Source: Selenomonadaceae bacterium (GTDB lineage: Bacteria; Bacillota; Negativicutes; Selenomonadales; Selenomonadaceae). Taken from it: a stretch of 45,116 bases of DNA. Every line of letters begins with the position of its first letter. Within the stretch, counting starts at the first letter, position 1. The notes under the pieces are model-generated. The model was not told the DNA's origin and ran no database searches. It saw only the letters and a program-made list of their open reading frames with translations. The position numbers were made by a program, and so were the translations under genes. The DNA lies in assembly GCA_017476005.1 (NCBI GenBank), contig JAFVEM010000050.1:1-45116 (forward strand), in the 5' to 3' direction. This document shows positions 35,024-42,680 of the stretch, piece after piece.

Positions 35024-36486
35024 ATTATTTGCGCTTGGCGCGGCTTCACCCGGAGGATATGAATGCCTATGAGTCCTGGCGTTTCGCCGAGTTGCACCCC
35101 TACGATCAGGAGGATTTGGTTTTTCACTATGGACAGCAAACGGATGCCAATGTTCCAGACGCTCGCCTGATAGAAGAGGTGCGTACCCTGACGGGCTACG
35201 AACAGGACATTTTTAAGGAGCAGGACTTGGTGTCCCCCCATTTCTCCTTGCAATTTCTCTACAAAGTAGCCGGGGACTTGCACCGGGAGGATTTTCGGGA
35301 TGGATTGGCGACTCTCTTTGCGCAGGAACGAGAACTGAGAGTGCATTTTTGCCCCATGGGCGGCGACCAAAGGCGGCATAAAATAATCTTCCGTCAAATG
35401 ATGCCTAAAATTCGCTATCTCAGTTTAAACGTCCTCCCTGACGAGATGCTGGATAACGCCCTGCAACGCATTATGGCCGACGACCGCCATCAATCTTTTG
35501 ACTGGGAGACGGAGCCTTTGGCGCGTTTCATCCATGTGGCCATGAAGGGCGACGCTACGGTGGTGTTGGTGACCATCTCGCGTCTGCTAATCCCGGTTTG
35601 GAGCGAGAAACTCTTTTTTGCCTACGCCCTCACTTGTCCGGCTCCCACCGGCGGAAAACGGGAGGATTTTTTTCCGAAGAAAACTCTGGATGAAGTTTAT
35701 GATTACTGGAGTCCCCAATTAACGGAGCTCCCTCCCATACCCCAAATCCCCGGCTATCGCCCCGACGGCCCTAAAAGCACTCGTAAAGTTTACCGTAAGA
35801 CCATGAACAAAACCCTACGGAAAGCCATAAAAATTCGCGCCCAAGGGAATCGGGATCTCCTCATTACCATGTTGCACACCGGCTGGGGACTATTGCAGAG
35901 ACACATGAGTTTTGGCCGAGAAACCTGCTTTTGCCTCATCATGCCGAGCCGCACCCTGAGACTTTCCAATGCGGCGGTGGCGGCGGAGGCCGTTTTTCCC
36001 ATTCCCATGCGGCTCATGTGCGATTATGACTGGCTGATGAAAGACATAGTGGGGCGGCAAATGCGGCAGATGCTCATGAGTCAATCCATGTCCTGCCCCA
36101 GGATGCGAGAACTATTGGAGGACTTCGGGCAACTGCCGGAGGATATGCCCTTTCGCTTGCATTTCCATAATTTTATGCTGAATCAACCCACCTATGCCGA
36201 TTTAAACGTGGGGGATGCCGGAGGGCTGCTTTCCATGGCCTCTTGGGACGAAGAGCAACTGGCCATGACGGTGACCTTTGGCCACGAAGGGGAGGATCTC
36301 TTCGTAGAGTACGGCTATAACCCCTATAGGCTGGAACCCTTCGGGGTAGAAGTGCTGTCGGGGGCTTACGAGCGCGTTATGAAACTCTTGATGGTCTGCT
36401 GGGATATGAAATTTGCCGCTTTTGACGCTCCCTTAAAAAACGAGCTGGGAGCTTGGGGCAATCCTCTCAGCAAACTTGGTTGGTAA
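35017..36486 (+). CDS. Freestanding condensation-domain-like protein, degenerate active site
   Basis: This 489-residue protein follows the NRPS condensation domain fold (chloramphenicol acetyltransferase superfamily). Seen in order: an N-terminal region of about 65 residues; SLQFLYKVAGDLHREDFRDGL; RQSFDWETEPLARF-like QSFDWETEPLARF; VLVTISRLLIPVWSEKLFF, where other C domains have HHxxxDGxS; LLITMLHTGWGLLQRHMSFG; and a Pro-rich FPIPMRL and DMPFRLHFHNF in the second half. The catalytic His-His and Asp-Gly are replaced by Ser-Arg and Pro-Val, so ordinary amide formation is unlikely. There is no carrier or adenylation domain nearby. It forms a two-gene unit with the Cys peptide and ends at its own terminator. 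Confidence 0.75.
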   Translation: MLNYLRLARLHPEDMNAYESWRFAELHPYDQEDLVFHYGQQTDANVPDARLIEEVRTLTGYEQDIFKEQDLVSPHFSLQFLYKVAGDLHREDFRDGLATLFAQERELRVHFCPMGGDQRRHKIIFRQMMPKIRYLSLNVLPDEMLDNALQRIMADDRHQSFDWETEPLARFIHVAMKGDATVVLVTISRLLIPVWSEKLFFAYALTCPAPTGGKREDFFPKKTLDEVYDYWSPQLTELPPIPQIPGYRPDGPKSTRKVYRKTMNKTLRKAIKIRAQGNRDLLITMLHTGWGLLQRHMSFGRETCFCLIMPSRTLRLSNAAVAAEAVFPIPMRLMCDYDWLMKDIVGRQMRQMLMSQSMSCPRMRELLEDFGQLPEDMPFRLHFHNFMLNQPTYADLNVGDAGGLLSMASWDEEQLAMTVTFGHEGEDLFVEYGYNPYRLEPFGVEVLSGAYERVMKLLMVCWDMKFAAFDAPLKNELGAWGNPLSKLGW

Positions 36487-36491
36487 TACAG

Positions 36492-36520
36492 CCTCCCATG
36501 ACAACATGGGAGGTTTTTTT
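36492..36520 (+). terminator. Terminator after the condensation-like gene
   Basis: A perfect 9-bp stem, CCTCCCATG with CATGGGAGG, an ACAA loop and seven Ts. Confidence 0.92.
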
Positions 36521-36534
36521 GAGGAAGTGATTGA

Positions 36535-36870
36535 ATGAATATGCGCTATCGTTGGTTCGCCAACGACGAGGATAAAACCGATGAACTTGGCGTTCCCAAA
36601 ACTCGTCAGCCCATCGAAGTACCGGAAAATCCCAGAGGCGGCATGAGTCGTGGCGAGACCTCCGGCGTGGTGCTGTCGGCGCTGATTTTCCTTTATGCTA
36701 TATTTACCGCCGATATACCTTTGGCCTTTGTCACCGTTTCCTATCTGCTGTTTGAACTCAGGCGGTTCACTCATCTTTTGGGAGAGCCGTGGGGGAATTT
36801 TATGAAAAATCTCTTGGGCGGTTTTAGTGTGGCGTTGTTTGTGGGCGCCATAGGAATGATGCTGTTTTAA
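36535..36870 (+). CDS. Small membrane protein of unknown function
   Basis: This 111-residue protein has a polar N-terminal half of about 40 residues (charged, Pro/Arg-rich, GGMSRGET) followed by two or three helices (about 44-72 and 91-110) with an ELRRFTHLLGEPWGN loop between. I recognise no family. It is 12 bases upstream of the cobalamin adenosyltransferase gene, so the two are co-transcribed. The ribosome site is GAGGAAGTGA. A link to cobalamin handling is only positional. Confidence 0.7.
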   Translation: MNMRYRWFANDEDKTDELGVPKTRQPIEVPENPRGGMSRGETSGVVLSALIFLYAIFTADIPLAFVTVSYLLFELRRFTHLLGEPWGNFMKNLLGGFSVALFVGAIGMMLF

Positions 36871-36882
36871 AGGGAGAACAAA

Positions 36883-37440
36883 TTGAACAAGACAAAAGAC
36901 TTAAGCCGGCAGGGACTTGTGATAGTTCACACCGGCGAAGGCAAGGGCAAGACCACGGCGGCACTGGGGTTGGCGCTAAGGGCTTGGGGCGACGGCCTCC
37001 GCGTGCTTATTCTGCAATTTATTAAGGGGCAGAAACCAAGCGGCGAGCTTTTGGCCATAGAAAAGCTGGCGGAAACTTCCGGCGAGGGACGCTTGACGAT
37101 AAGGCAAGGTGGGCTGGGTTTTACCAAGGGCGGCGATAAGGCAGAAGCGCATAAGGAGGCCGCCGCGCAAACTTTAACCATGGCACGAGAAGAAATATCA
37201 AGCGGCGCTTGGGACTTGATTATCCTAGACGAGCTGAACTATGCTGTAAAATTTGGTTTAGTGGAGTTAAAAGATGCGCTTAATCTCTTGGCTAAGCGTC
37301 CCCAGAATTTGCATCTCGTCATTACCGGCCGGGATGCGCCGCCGGAAATTATCGAAGCCGCGCACCTCGTCACCGAAATGAAACTCATAAAGCACCCCTA
37401 TCAGCAGGGGATAAAGGCACAAATCGGGATTGAGTATTGA
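36883..37440 (+). CDS. cobO: Cob(I)yrinic acid a,c-diamide adenosyltransferase (CobO/BtuR)
   Basis: This 185-residue enzyme attaches the 5'-deoxyadenosyl group to reduced corrinoids, giving coenzyme B12. The P-loop is GEGKGKTTAALG (about 18-29), unusual among nucleotide folds in binding ATP in reverse; VLILQFIKG, the Walker B-like WDLIILDELNYAV and LVITGRDAPPEIIEAA are family marks. The start is TTG with AGGGAGAA upstream. Other cobalamin genes are not in the window. Confidence 0.93.
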   Translation: MNKTKDLSRQGLVIVHTGEGKGKTTAALGLALRAWGDGLRVLILQFIKGQKPSGELLAIEKLAETSGEGRLTIRQGGLGFTKGGDKAEAHKEAAAQTLTMAREEISSGAWDLIILDELNYAVKFGLVELKDALNLLAKRPQNLHLVITGRDAPPEIIEAAHLVTEMKLIKHPYQQGIKAQIGIEY

Positions 37441-37465
37441 AGTTAAGAATTTTATAAGCTATAAT
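37437..37465 (+). promoter_or_regulatory. Promoter of ilvD
   Basis: TTGAAG (37437-37442) overlaps the cobO stop, and after 17 bases comes perfect TATAAT (37460-37465). The resulting leader of about 130 bases holds a palindrome (GAAAAAATTTTTTC, 37474-37487) and three hairpins. Confidence 0.7.
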
Positions 37466-37507
37466 CGCTTGGAGAAAAAATTTTTTCATTTTCTACTAAT
37501 AAGGGGT

Positions 37508-37578
37508 GCAGGGGCGAAAGTCCCTGCTGGAAGTCCAGAGGGCGAAGCCCTTTGGTGGGGTTTGGGGCTACGCCCCAA
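37508..37578 (+). repeat. Triple-hairpin element in the ilvD leader
   Basis: Three neighbouring hairpins: GCAGGGGC/GTCCCTGC with a GAAA tetraloop (37508-37527), CCAGAGGGC/GCCCTTTGG with loop GAA (37535-37555) and TTGGGGC/GCCCCAA with loop TAC (37562-37578). They lie between the promoter and the GAGGAG ribosome site of ilvD. No T-box motif or leader peptide with Leu/Ile/Val runs is seen. It may be a dispersed intergenic repeat or a structured leader. Confidence 0.7.
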
Positions 37579-37602
37579 TAAAAAAGAGGAGAGCCACCTA
37601 AT

Positions 37603-39255
37603 ATGAGAAGCGACGTTGTAAAAAAGGGCGCCACCCGCTCTGCCCATCGGTCTTTGTTTCATGCCAACGGTTTCGGGCCGGAGGATTTGGCCAAACCCTT
37701 GGTGGGAATTTGCAATTCCTTTAACGAGATAATCCCCGGTCACATGCACTTAAAATCCATTACCGAAGCGGCAAAGCTGGGCGTGGCCGCCGCCGGCGGT
37801 ACGCCGGTGGAGTTTCCGGCTATCGGGGTTTGCGACGGTATCGCCATGGGACACACGGGGATGAAATATTCCCTCGCCAGCCGGGAGCTTATCGCTGATT
37901 CCATTGAGGCGGTGGCCATGGCTTCGGGTTTTGACGCTTTGGTGTTGATTCCACACTGCGACAAAGTGGTGCCGGGAATGCTGATGGCGGCGGCCAGACT
38001 CAATATTCCCAGCATTTTAGTCAGTGGTGGGCCGATGCTGGCCGGACGTTTCCACGGCAAAGATGTGAGCGTCAGTCAAGCCTTTGAAGCCGCCGGGAAA
38101 TTCGCCGCCGGAAAGATGAACGCTACCGAAATGGCGGAGTTGGAAGCTCACGTTTGCCCCGGTTGCGGCTCCTGCGCCGGACTTTTTACCGCCAACACCA
38201 TGAACTGCTTGACGGAAGTTTTGGGCATGGGACTCCCCGGGAACGGCACCATTCCGGCAGCCTACAACGGCGCTCGTTTGCTGCTGGCCAAAAAAGCCGG
38301 CGCCGTCATTATGGAACTTATTAAAAAGGACATCAAGCCCCAGGATATTTTGACGAGAGATGCTTTTGAGAACGCTATTACCGTTGATATGGGCATAGGC
38401 GGTTCCTCCAACACGGTGTTGCACCTGACGGCCATCGCCCATGAAGCCGGTATAGAACTGCCGGCGCCTCTCTTTGACGAAATCAGCCGCCGCACGCCCT
38501 ACATTACGAAATTAAGCCCGGCCGGAACTCATCACATGCAGGATTTAGATGAGGCCGGAGGGATCTCGGCGGTGATGAAGGAGCTGTCCAAGAAAAATCT
38601 CATTAAGCTCGATGCGCTGACGGTGACGGGAACCGTGGGCGAAAGAATAAAGGATGCGGTCATCGAACGCGAGGATGTCATTCGTACCGTAGCAAATCCT
38701 TATCGCCCCACGGGAGGCATCGCCATCCTTCAAGGCAATCTTTGTCCCGATTATGCGGTGGTGAAAGCCTCGGCGGTTAAGGAAGATATGCTGGTCTATG
38801 AAGGAAAGGCCAAGTGTTTCGACTCGGAAGAAGCCGGCGTGGAGGCCATAATGGCCGGAAAAATACACGACGGGGACGTAGTAGTTATCCGCTACGAAGG
38901 ACCAAAAGGCGGCCCCGGGATGCAGGAAATGCTGAATCCCACGGCGGTCATAACCGGCATGGGACTCAAAGTAGGTCTTATCACCGACGGTCGCTTCAGC
39001 GGAGCCAGTCAAGGCGCGTGCATTGGTCACATTTCCCCCGAAGCCATGGCCGGCGGCCCCATCGCCTTAATTCAAGATGGGGATATTATCTCCATTGACA
39101 TACCGAACCGCAAACTGGAGTTGAAAGTGTCCGAAGAGGAACTGGCCAAACGCAAGACGGCTTGGCAAGCCCCGGAGCCTAAGATAAAAACCGGCTACCT
39201 CTCTCGTTACGCCAGACTTACTACCTCGGCCAGCACCGGCGCGGTGGTTAAGTAG
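37603..39255 (+). CDS. ilvD: Dihydroxy-acid dehydratase
   Basis: This 550-residue Fe-S enzyme dehydrates dihydroxy acids to 2-oxo acids in valine, leucine and isoleucine synthesis. Cluster-ligand and active-site regions: [42 protein letters not shown], and [10 protein letters not shown]-like [20 protein letters not shown]. Length is normal and intact. No other ilv or leu genes are nearby, so it stands alone here with its own promoter. Confidence 0.97.
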   Translation: MRSDVVKKGATRSAHRSLFHANGFGPEDLAKPLVGICNSFNEIIPGHMHLKSITEAAKLGVAAAGGTPVEFPAIGVCDGIAMGHTGMKYSLASRELIADSIEAVAMASGFDALVLIPHCDKVVPGMLMAAARLNIPSILVSGGPMLAGRFHGKDVSVSQAFEAAGKFAAGKMNATEMAELEAHVCPGCGSCAGLFTANTMNCLTEVLGMGLPGNGTIPAAYNGARLLLAKKAGAVIMELIKKDIKPQDILTRDAFENAITVDMGIGGSSNTVLHLTAIAHEAGIELPAPLFDEISRRTPYITKLSPAGTHHMQDLDEAGGISAVMKELSKKNLIKLDALTVTGTVGERIKDAVIEREDVIRTVANPYRPTGGIAILQGNLCPDYAVVKASAVKEDMLVYEGKAKCFDSEEAGVEAIMAGKIHDGDVVVIRYEGPKGGPGMQEMLNPTAVITGMGLKVGLITDGRFSGASQGACIGHISPEAMAGGPIALIQDGDIISIDIPNRKLELKVSEEELAKRKTAWQAPEPKIKTGYLSRYARLTTSASTGAVVK

Positions 39256-39291
39256 CGCTTGAAAATAAGTCTTTTGAGGGGGATGGTAATT

Positions 39292-39540
39292 ATGTCCGAA
39301 GCGTTGACTTGGAATGAAATCAAGTCTAGGTACCCTCATCAGTACGTTGGGTTAGTCAATCTTGAGCCGTCGGCGCCGAATTTTCAAACGGCCATGGTGA
39401 AATATACCAGCCAAAATATGACCAAAGCTGATTTGGAGCAACGCGCTTTTGATGGTGAGATTGATTTACGCTACACGTCGTTGGACGACGATATGGGTAA
39501 AGACTATGTTGACTATCCGTATTCCGCTGTTGGAATTTGA
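39292..39540 (+). CDS. Small TWxEIKxRYP-type protein paired with a retropepsin
   Basis: This 82-residue soluble protein contains LTWNEIKSRYPHQYVGLV (5-22), reminiscent of small proteins with an EIKxRYPxxWV core that precede aspartyl-protease genes in cyanobacteria and other bacteria; this is recalled resemblance, not a search result. An acidic C-terminal half (LDDDMGKDYVDY) follows. GAGGGGGA lies upstream of ATG 39292. The end overlaps the retropepsin gene by 35 bases, so the two form a coupled pair. The DNA is visibly richer in A and T than its neighbours, suggesting transfer. It may be a partner, inhibitor or substrate of the protease. Confidence 0.7.
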   Translation: MSEALTWNEIKSRYPHQYVGLVNLEPSAPNFQTAMVKYTSQNMTKADLEQRAFDGEIDLRYTSLDDDMGKDYVDYPYSAVGI

Positions 39541-39991
39541 TAAACGGCCGGTTGTAAAACTATATAACATGGATGCCCTCATAGATACTGGAGCCTATAT
39601 CCCCACCTTTACCACTAGCGCTACTTTTCTGTTGAACAATTTCCAAGCCAAAGTTTTATTCGAGAAAGTACCTGTTGGTGGTATAGGGGGAATCGCGCAG
39701 GGAAAAATCTATCGGCTACAAAATTTTCGGGTAGGTCGCCTGAACTTTGAGTGCTTAGATGTTTTTGTTCCGGATAAAAAGCGGCTTGACTACGAGTTTT
39801 TGTTGAGTGCTACCATGTTTTATGGTTTTAGCTATGGTTTCAATGCCGAAAATAAGTGCTTTGAGATAAACATGCCCGACGCCGCGCTACTCTCCCGTAA
39901 ATTTGAAGTTGCTAGGTTGAAGGAAAGATTTTGTTCCAAAGTGGACGGGTTGTTGTTGCAAACATTTGCCACTGTCGCGGCATTACGCTAG
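39506..39991 (+). CDS. Retropepsin-like aspartic protease
   Basis: This 161-residue cytoplasmic protein has the clan AA signature: RIPLLEF, then ALIDTGAYIPTF with catalytic Asp 27 in Asp-Thr-Gly, then VPVGGIGGIAQGKIYRL, and FLLSATMFYGFSYGFN where family members often show LLG-type flap-strap residues. One DTG per chain means it would work as a homodimer, like retroviral proteases. I set the start at ATG 39506, where the fold begins; translation probably depends on coupling to the upstream gene. The target is unknown. AT-rich base use sets it apart from flanking housekeeping genes. Confidence 0.75.
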   Translation: MLTIRIPLLEFDKRPVVKLYNMDALIDTGAYIPTFTTSATFLLNNFQAKVLFEKVPVGGIGGIAQGKIYRLQNFRVGRLNFECLDVFVPDKKRLDYEFLLSATMFYGFSYGFNAENKCFEINMPDAALLSRKFEVARLKERFCSKVDGLLLQTFATVAALR

Positions 39992-40001
39992 GGGTGTGAC
40001 A

Positions 40002-40478
40002 ATGCACATCGTACTTATCGAGCCGGAAATCCCCGGCAATACGGGGAATATTTCGCGGCTGTGCGCGGCTACCGGTATCGAGCTTCATTTGGTGAAACCC
40101 TTGGGCTTTTCCGTGGATGATAAGCACTTGAAACGCGCCGGATTGGATTATTGGCCGCTGGTGAAAGTACACCTCCACGAAAATTTTGCCGAGGTGCTGG
40201 CGCTGTATCGAGGCGGCAAGTTCCACTTTGCCTCCACCAAAGCGCCGCGTAGCTACGCCGAGGCAAACTACGGCAAAGACGATTTGTTGGTGTTTGGCAA
40301 AGAAACCGCCGGTATTCCGGAGGAAATTCTGCGGCAGCACCTTGAAGAATGTATTCGTATTCCCATGATAGCGGCGGCGCGCTCCCTGAATTTGTCCAAT
40401 GCCGTCGCCGTCGTGGCCTACGAGGCTTTGCGCCAGCAAGGTTTTCCGGGGCTGTCGGCCGCCGGCTACATCGTTTAG
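40002..40478 (+). CDS. trmL: tRNA (cytidine/uridine-34-2'-O)-methyltransferase
   Basis: This 158-residue SPOUT enzyme methylates the wobble ribose of leucine tRNAs. Hallmarks: IVLIEPEIPGNTGNISRLCA, LHLVKPLGFSVDDKHLKRAGLDYW (as PLGFSVDDKHLKRAGLDYW), LLVFGKETAGIPEEI and IPMIAAARSLNLSNAVAVVAYE, which builds the knotted SAM site. The start ATG 40002 has AGGGGTGTG upstream; a longer in-frame reading runs into the retropepsin gene and lacks support. Confidence 0.95.
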   Translation: MHIVLIEPEIPGNTGNISRLCAATGIELHLVKPLGFSVDDKHLKRAGLDYWPLVKVHLHENFAEVLALYRGGKFHFASTKAPRSYAEANYGKDDLLVFGKETAGIPEEILRQHLEECIRIPMIAAARSLNLSNAVAVVAYEALRQQGFPGLSAAGYIV

Positions 40479-40494
40479 GGGAGGCATAATCAAA

Positions 40495-41010
40495 ATGAAA
40501 AAATGCATCGTCGTTATCGATATGCAAAATGATTTTATCGACGGCTCCTTGGGTACCAAAGAGGCGCAAGCCATGTTGCCGAAACTTACGGCTAAATTGC
40601 AAAAGGCAACCGATGCGGACTTTATTTTCACCCAAGACACCCATGAGGCTGATTATCTGACCACTCAAGAAGGCCGTAATTTGCCGGTGGAACACTGCAT
40701 TAAGCCTAGCCACGGTTGGGAAATCGCCGCCCCCCTCGCTCCTTTTGTCAAGAAGGCCAAGGCGATTATCGAAAAGCCCGCCTTTGGGTCGCTGGAGCTT
40801 ATCAAGGCTGTTGAAGGCTACGACGAAGCGGAAATTATGGGACTTTGCACCGATATATGCGTTATCAGCAACGCCATGATTTTGAAGGCGGCTTATCCGG
40901 AAATGAAAATCGCCGTTGATGCCGCCTGTTCGGCCGGGGTGACGCCGGAAAGTCATGTGAGCGCCCTTGCGGCCATGAAGATGTGTCAGATAGAGATTCG
41001 CGAGGCTTAA
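40495..41010 (+). CDS. Isochorismatase-family cysteine hydrolase
   Basis: This 171-residue enzyme is of the nicotinamidase/isochorismatase fold. The triad is Asp in VVIDMQNDFI (about 9), Lys in AIIEKPAFGS (about 92) and Cys in MGLCTDICVISNA (about 122-126). Nicotinamidase (salvage of NAD) or an N-carbamoyl hydrolase are both possible; the QDTHEADY stretch, where nicotinamidases have metal-binding DxHxxxH, keeps Asp and His, favouring a nicotinamidase-like role. It lies 16 bases after trmL and 4 before murB. Confidence 0.88.
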   Translation: MKKCIVVIDMQNDFIDGSLGTKEAQAMLPKLTAKLQKATDADFIFTQDTHEADYLTTQEGRNLPVEHCIKPSHGWEIAAPLAPFVKKAKAIIEKPAFGSLELIKAVEGYDEAEIMGLCTDICVISNAMILKAAYPEMKIAVDAACSAGVTPESHVSALAAMKMCQIEIREA

Positions 41011-41014
41011 AGGT

Positions 41015-41968
41015 TTGGCGAAACAAGAAGAGAGGTTATATACGTTGCCGGGGAACATTAACGAAGAATTTGTGGCCGGTGTGAGAAAAATTCTAACGGC
41101 TAAGCGAGTACTCATTGCCGAGCCGATGAAAAACCACACCACTTTTAAAATCGGCGGCCCCGTTGACTATCTGCTTTTCCCCACTTCTTTAGCCGAGGTG
41201 CAGGCCGTAGTTCGCTTGCTGAAGGACTATGCCATTCCTTATGTTATCCTCGGCAACGGGTCGAACGTCTTGGTATTGGACAAAGGCGTGCGCGGAGCGA
41301 TAATAAATTTCCAAGAGGGCTTTGCCGGCATTCGTCGGGAGGGAAACCATCTGCTGGCGGAAGCCGGCGCCCTCTTAAAAGACGTGGCCGGTTTTGCGGC
41401 GGCGGAAGGACTTTCCGGTTTAGAGTTCGCGGTGGGCATCCCCGGCAGTATTGGCGGCGCGGTTTTTATGAATGCCGGTGCTTACGGCGGCGAAATGAAA
41501 GACGTAGTATCGGCGGTGCGTTCGGTATCGCCCGACGGAGAGGTAACACGCCTAGAAGCTGAGGAATTAGGACTGGGCTATCGACGCAGTGTCTTCCAAG
41601 AGAACGAACACGTCATTTGCGAAGTGGAGCTGAGCTTGAAGCCGGGGAACAAAGAGGACATCGTCGCCCAAATGGCGGATTTCACTCAACGACGGGAAAA
41701 CAAGCAACCTTTGGAGATGCCCAGCGCCGGCAGTACCTTTAAACGCCCCAAGGGCTATTACGCCGGTACCCTAATCGACCAAACGGGGTTGAAAGGTTTC
41801 CGCGTGGGCGGAGCGCAGGTATCGGAAAAACACGCCGGCTTCGTGGTAAATGCCGGTGGCGCTACGGCGGCTGATGTTTTGGCGCTCATTGACGAGGTGC
41901 AAAAAAGGGTTTACGACGCTCACGGGGTAAAACTATACCCGGAAGTTCGCATTATCGGTTCACGTTAG
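41015..41968 (+). CDS. murB: UDP-N-acetylenolpyruvoylglucosamine reductase
   Basis: This 317-residue FAD enzyme makes UDP-MurNAc for peptidoglycan. FAD domain: NHTTFKIGGPVDYLLFP and ILGNGSNVLVLDKGVRGAII; then AVGIPGSIGGAVFMNAGAYGGEM split as GIPGSIGGAVFMNAGAYGGE; the Tyr-loop/Ser region GLGYRRSVFQ and MPSAGSTFKRP with the catalytic Ser (type II MurB as in Firmicutes). The start is TTG; about 25 residues precede the core. Confidence 0.96.
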   Translation: MAKQEERLYTLPGNINEEFVAGVRKILTAKRVLIAEPMKNHTTFKIGGPVDYLLFPTSLAEVQAVVRLLKDYAIPYVILGNGSNVLVLDKGVRGAIINFQEGFAGIRREGNHLLAEAGALLKDVAGFAAAEGLSGLEFAVGIPGSIGGAVFMNAGAYGGEMKDVVSAVRSVSPDGEVTRLEAEELGLGYRRSVFQENEHVICEVELSLKPGNKEDIVAQMADFTQRRENKQPLEMPSAGSTFKRPKGYYAGTLIDQTGLKGFRVGGAQVSEKHAGFVVNAGGATAADVLALIDEVQKRVYDAHGVKLYPEVRIIGSR

Positions 41969-42103
41969 TTAGAAGACATTCTCTGGGACGCTTTGGGGAA
42001 TACCTACGGCTACACCGATGTTTTTGAAAGTTGTCATTTGGAAACCTAAGATAGCTACACAAGCGACGAGACAGCCAAGAGAAATGCTATAGAGATGCAG
42101 TAG
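41969..42103 (+). pseudogene. Decayed ORF between murB and the toxin-antitoxin pair
   Basis: Right after the murB stop the same frame reads about 26 sense codons (EDILWDALGNTYGYTDVF within them), a TAA at 42047-42049, and 17 more sense codons ending with TAG at 42101-42103. Both halves look protein-like in composition but there is no start or ribosome site. It is best seen as the truncated 3' end of a lost gene with one internal stop. No family is recognised. Confidence 0.4.
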
Positions 42104-42119
42104 ATAGGAGGCTCCCCCT

Positions 42120-42338
42120 ATGGTTTTCACCATACCTGCTGATGCGGCAGTGCTAGTAGAACGCTATGCCGCCGAGGCAAATATGAGTCCGCAGGATTTT
42201 ATTTCCCAAGCGGTTCAAGAAAAATTGGAAGATATGGCTGACTTGGCTCTATACGAGCAGGCTATGGCTGAGTATCGCGCCGACCCGGTGACATATTCTC
42301 ATGAGGAAGTAGGCAAAATGTTGGGGCTTACGCCATGA
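42120..42338 (+). CDS. relB: RelB-type antitoxin
   Basis: This 72-residue protein starts with VFTIPADAAVLVERYAAEANMSPQDFI, seen as the short strand plus helices of a ribbon-helix-helix DNA-binding domain (about 1-45), and ends in a helical toxin-binding tail with YSHEEVGKMLGL. It matches RelB/DUF6290 antitoxins in size and layout. AGGAGG lies 10 bases upstream. Its stop overlaps the toxin start by 4 bases (ATGA). It should neutralise the toxin and repress its own promoter. Confidence 0.88.
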   Translation: MVFTIPADAAVLVERYAAEANMSPQDFISQAVQEKLEDMADLALYEQAMAEYRADPVTYSHEEVGKMLGLTP

Positions 42339-42604
42339 AAGCCTACAATGTGGAATATACCAATGCGGCCATTAAACATCTACGCAAACTAGATAAGCCG
42401 ATACAATCCATGATTTATGATTGGATTGGCAAACACCTAGAGGGTTGCTCTGACCCTCGCGCCTACGGCAAAGCGCTTACAGGAAACCTTAGCGGCAAAT
42501 GGCGTTACCGCGTGGGTGACTGGCGCTTGATTGCCAGCATCGAGGATAATCGCGTGATTATCTTGGTTTTGGACGTCGCTCATCGTAGCGAGATTTATAA
42601 ATAG
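42335..42604 (+). CDS. relE: RelE/ParE-family toxin
   Basis: This 89-residue protein has the RelE fold: YNVEYTNAAIKHLRKLDKPIQ helices, then ALTGNLSGKWRYRVGDWRLIA and VIILVLDVAHRSEIYK strands. WRYRVGDWR and HRSEIY are typical of the RelE/StbE branch, whose members cleave mRNA in the ribosome; ParE relatives hit gyrase instead, and the Arg/Lys/Tyr set here favours the RelE type. It is full length and intact. Confidence 0.9.
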   Translation: MKAYNVEYTNAAIKHLRKLDKPIQSMIYDWIGKHLEGCSDPRAYGKALTGNLSGKWRYRVGDWRLIASIEDNRVIILVLDVAHRSEIYK

Positions 42605-42680
42605 ATAGCGAAAGGAACATCTACATGACCATAAAAATATTATCGAAAAATTCTGTTCGGGGGGAGGGTACTCCCTAGGG

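Noticed and set aside
37440-37602. T-box or amino-acid attenuator before ilvD
   Set aside because: No T-box consensus, no specifier loop, no leader peptide with branched-chain codons and no terminator/antiterminator pair.
40069-41142. Long open frame on the minus strand across trmL and the cysteine hydrolase
   Set aside because: It is antisense to two clearly conserved genes, has low-complexity Arg/Pro/Ser-rich translation and no domain signature; a shadow of the real genes.
41969-42103. Stop-codon recoding (TAA read through)
   Set aside because: No SECIS-like or pyrrolysine signal, no start codon and no ribosome site; decay is simpler.
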